The position numbers and the translations under genes are program-made. From Nitrospiria bacterium (GTDB lineage Bacteria > Nitrospirota > Nitrospiria > JACQBZ01): 6,671 bases of DNA. The notes below the pieces were generated by a model. The model made no database searches and was not told the origin of the DNA. It saw nothing but the letters and a program-made list of their open reading frames with translations. Positions 6,552 to 6,671 of the stretch are shown piece by piece. Position 1 is the stretch's first letter. Each line of letters starts with the position of its first letter. Location: contig CAKKOZ010000132.1 in NCBI GenBank assembly GCA_919901335.1, positions 6,224 to 12,894 on the forward strand, given 5' to 3'.

Positions 6552-6671
6552 ATGTTAAAGTACATGCACAGTAAGAAAGGTTTCACCTTGATCGAGCTGA
6601 TGATCGTGGTGGCCATTATCGGTATCCTGGCGGCCATCGCGATTCCTCAGTACATCAAGTACGTAAAACGG
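6552..6671 (+). CDS. pilA: Type IV prepilin, 3' end outside the window
   Basis: Only the first 40 residues are visible. A short leader of ten residues (MLKYMHSKKG) with several basic residues ends in glycine. FTLIELMIVVAIIGILAAIA follows, the canonical type III signal: the prepilin peptidase PilD should cut after G10, leaving N-methylated phenylalanine as residue 1 and glutamate at mature position 5. The hydrophobic helix then forms the pilus core. The IPQY that follows is typical of PilA/PilE major pilins more than of GspG pseudopilins, and the strong sigma-54 promoter and Shine-Dalgarno support a major pilin. It is transcribed separately from the TPR lipoprotein gene 201 bases upstream. The head domain, and thus the pilin subclass (including short geopilin-like forms), cannot be judged from this window. 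Confidence 0.88.
   Translation, partial: MLKYMHSKKGFTLIELMIVVAIIGILAAIAIPQYIKYVKR

Noticed and set aside
1..6671. A previously undescribed multi-gene system spanning the window
   Set aside because: All genes but the TPR lipoprotein belong to well-known families, and there are no toxin, nuclease, transposase, phage or defence-type features.

Overview
This window looks like ordinary chromosome from a Gram-negative bacterium. The evidence is a lipobox-bearing lipoprotein, a Tat component, a type IV prepilin and a -24/-12 (sigma-54) promoter. Coding regions are fairly GC-rich, and the last intergenic region is clearly AT-rich. The mix of a short-HisG-type hisZ, a sigma-54-driven pilin and a large TPR lipoprotein fits Nitrospirota or Deltaproteobacteria-like lineages. 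That placement is an inference from gene style, not a match to a known genome. No mobile element, CRISPR array, tRNA or rRNA was seen.

Layout, all on the + strand: (1) serA, cut by the left edge, runs to 1572. (2) hisZ is at 1611-2888, after a short gap that can form a small GC hairpin. (3) dnaB is at 2912-4297, starting just after hisZ. These three are closely spaced and probably co-transcribed from a promoter left of the window. (4) A 68-base gap holds a near-consensus sigma-70 promoter (TTGACA, 17-base spacer, TATACT). It drives tatA (4366-4554), which overlaps by 4 bases (5) a 599-residue outer-envelope lipoprotein made almost entirely of about 15 TPR repeats (4551-6350). (6) An AT-rich intergenic region (6351-6551) has the layout of an enhancer-dependent promoter: an inverted repeat, an exact IHF-consensus site, then a -24/-12 element. 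A strong Shine-Dalgarno follows, then (7) a type IV prepilin gene cut by the right edge.

The first block is housekeeping: serine synthesis, the first step of histidine synthesis, and replication-fork unwinding. The second block, tatA plus the TPR lipoprotein, belongs to the cell envelope. The third is a separately regulated pilin unit. I found no clear sign of a novel multi-gene system. The points most worth checking are the complete sigma-54/IHF/upstream-repeat arrangement before the pilin, the tatA-lipoprotein coupling, and the repeated 9-mer at the ends of serA and hisZ.
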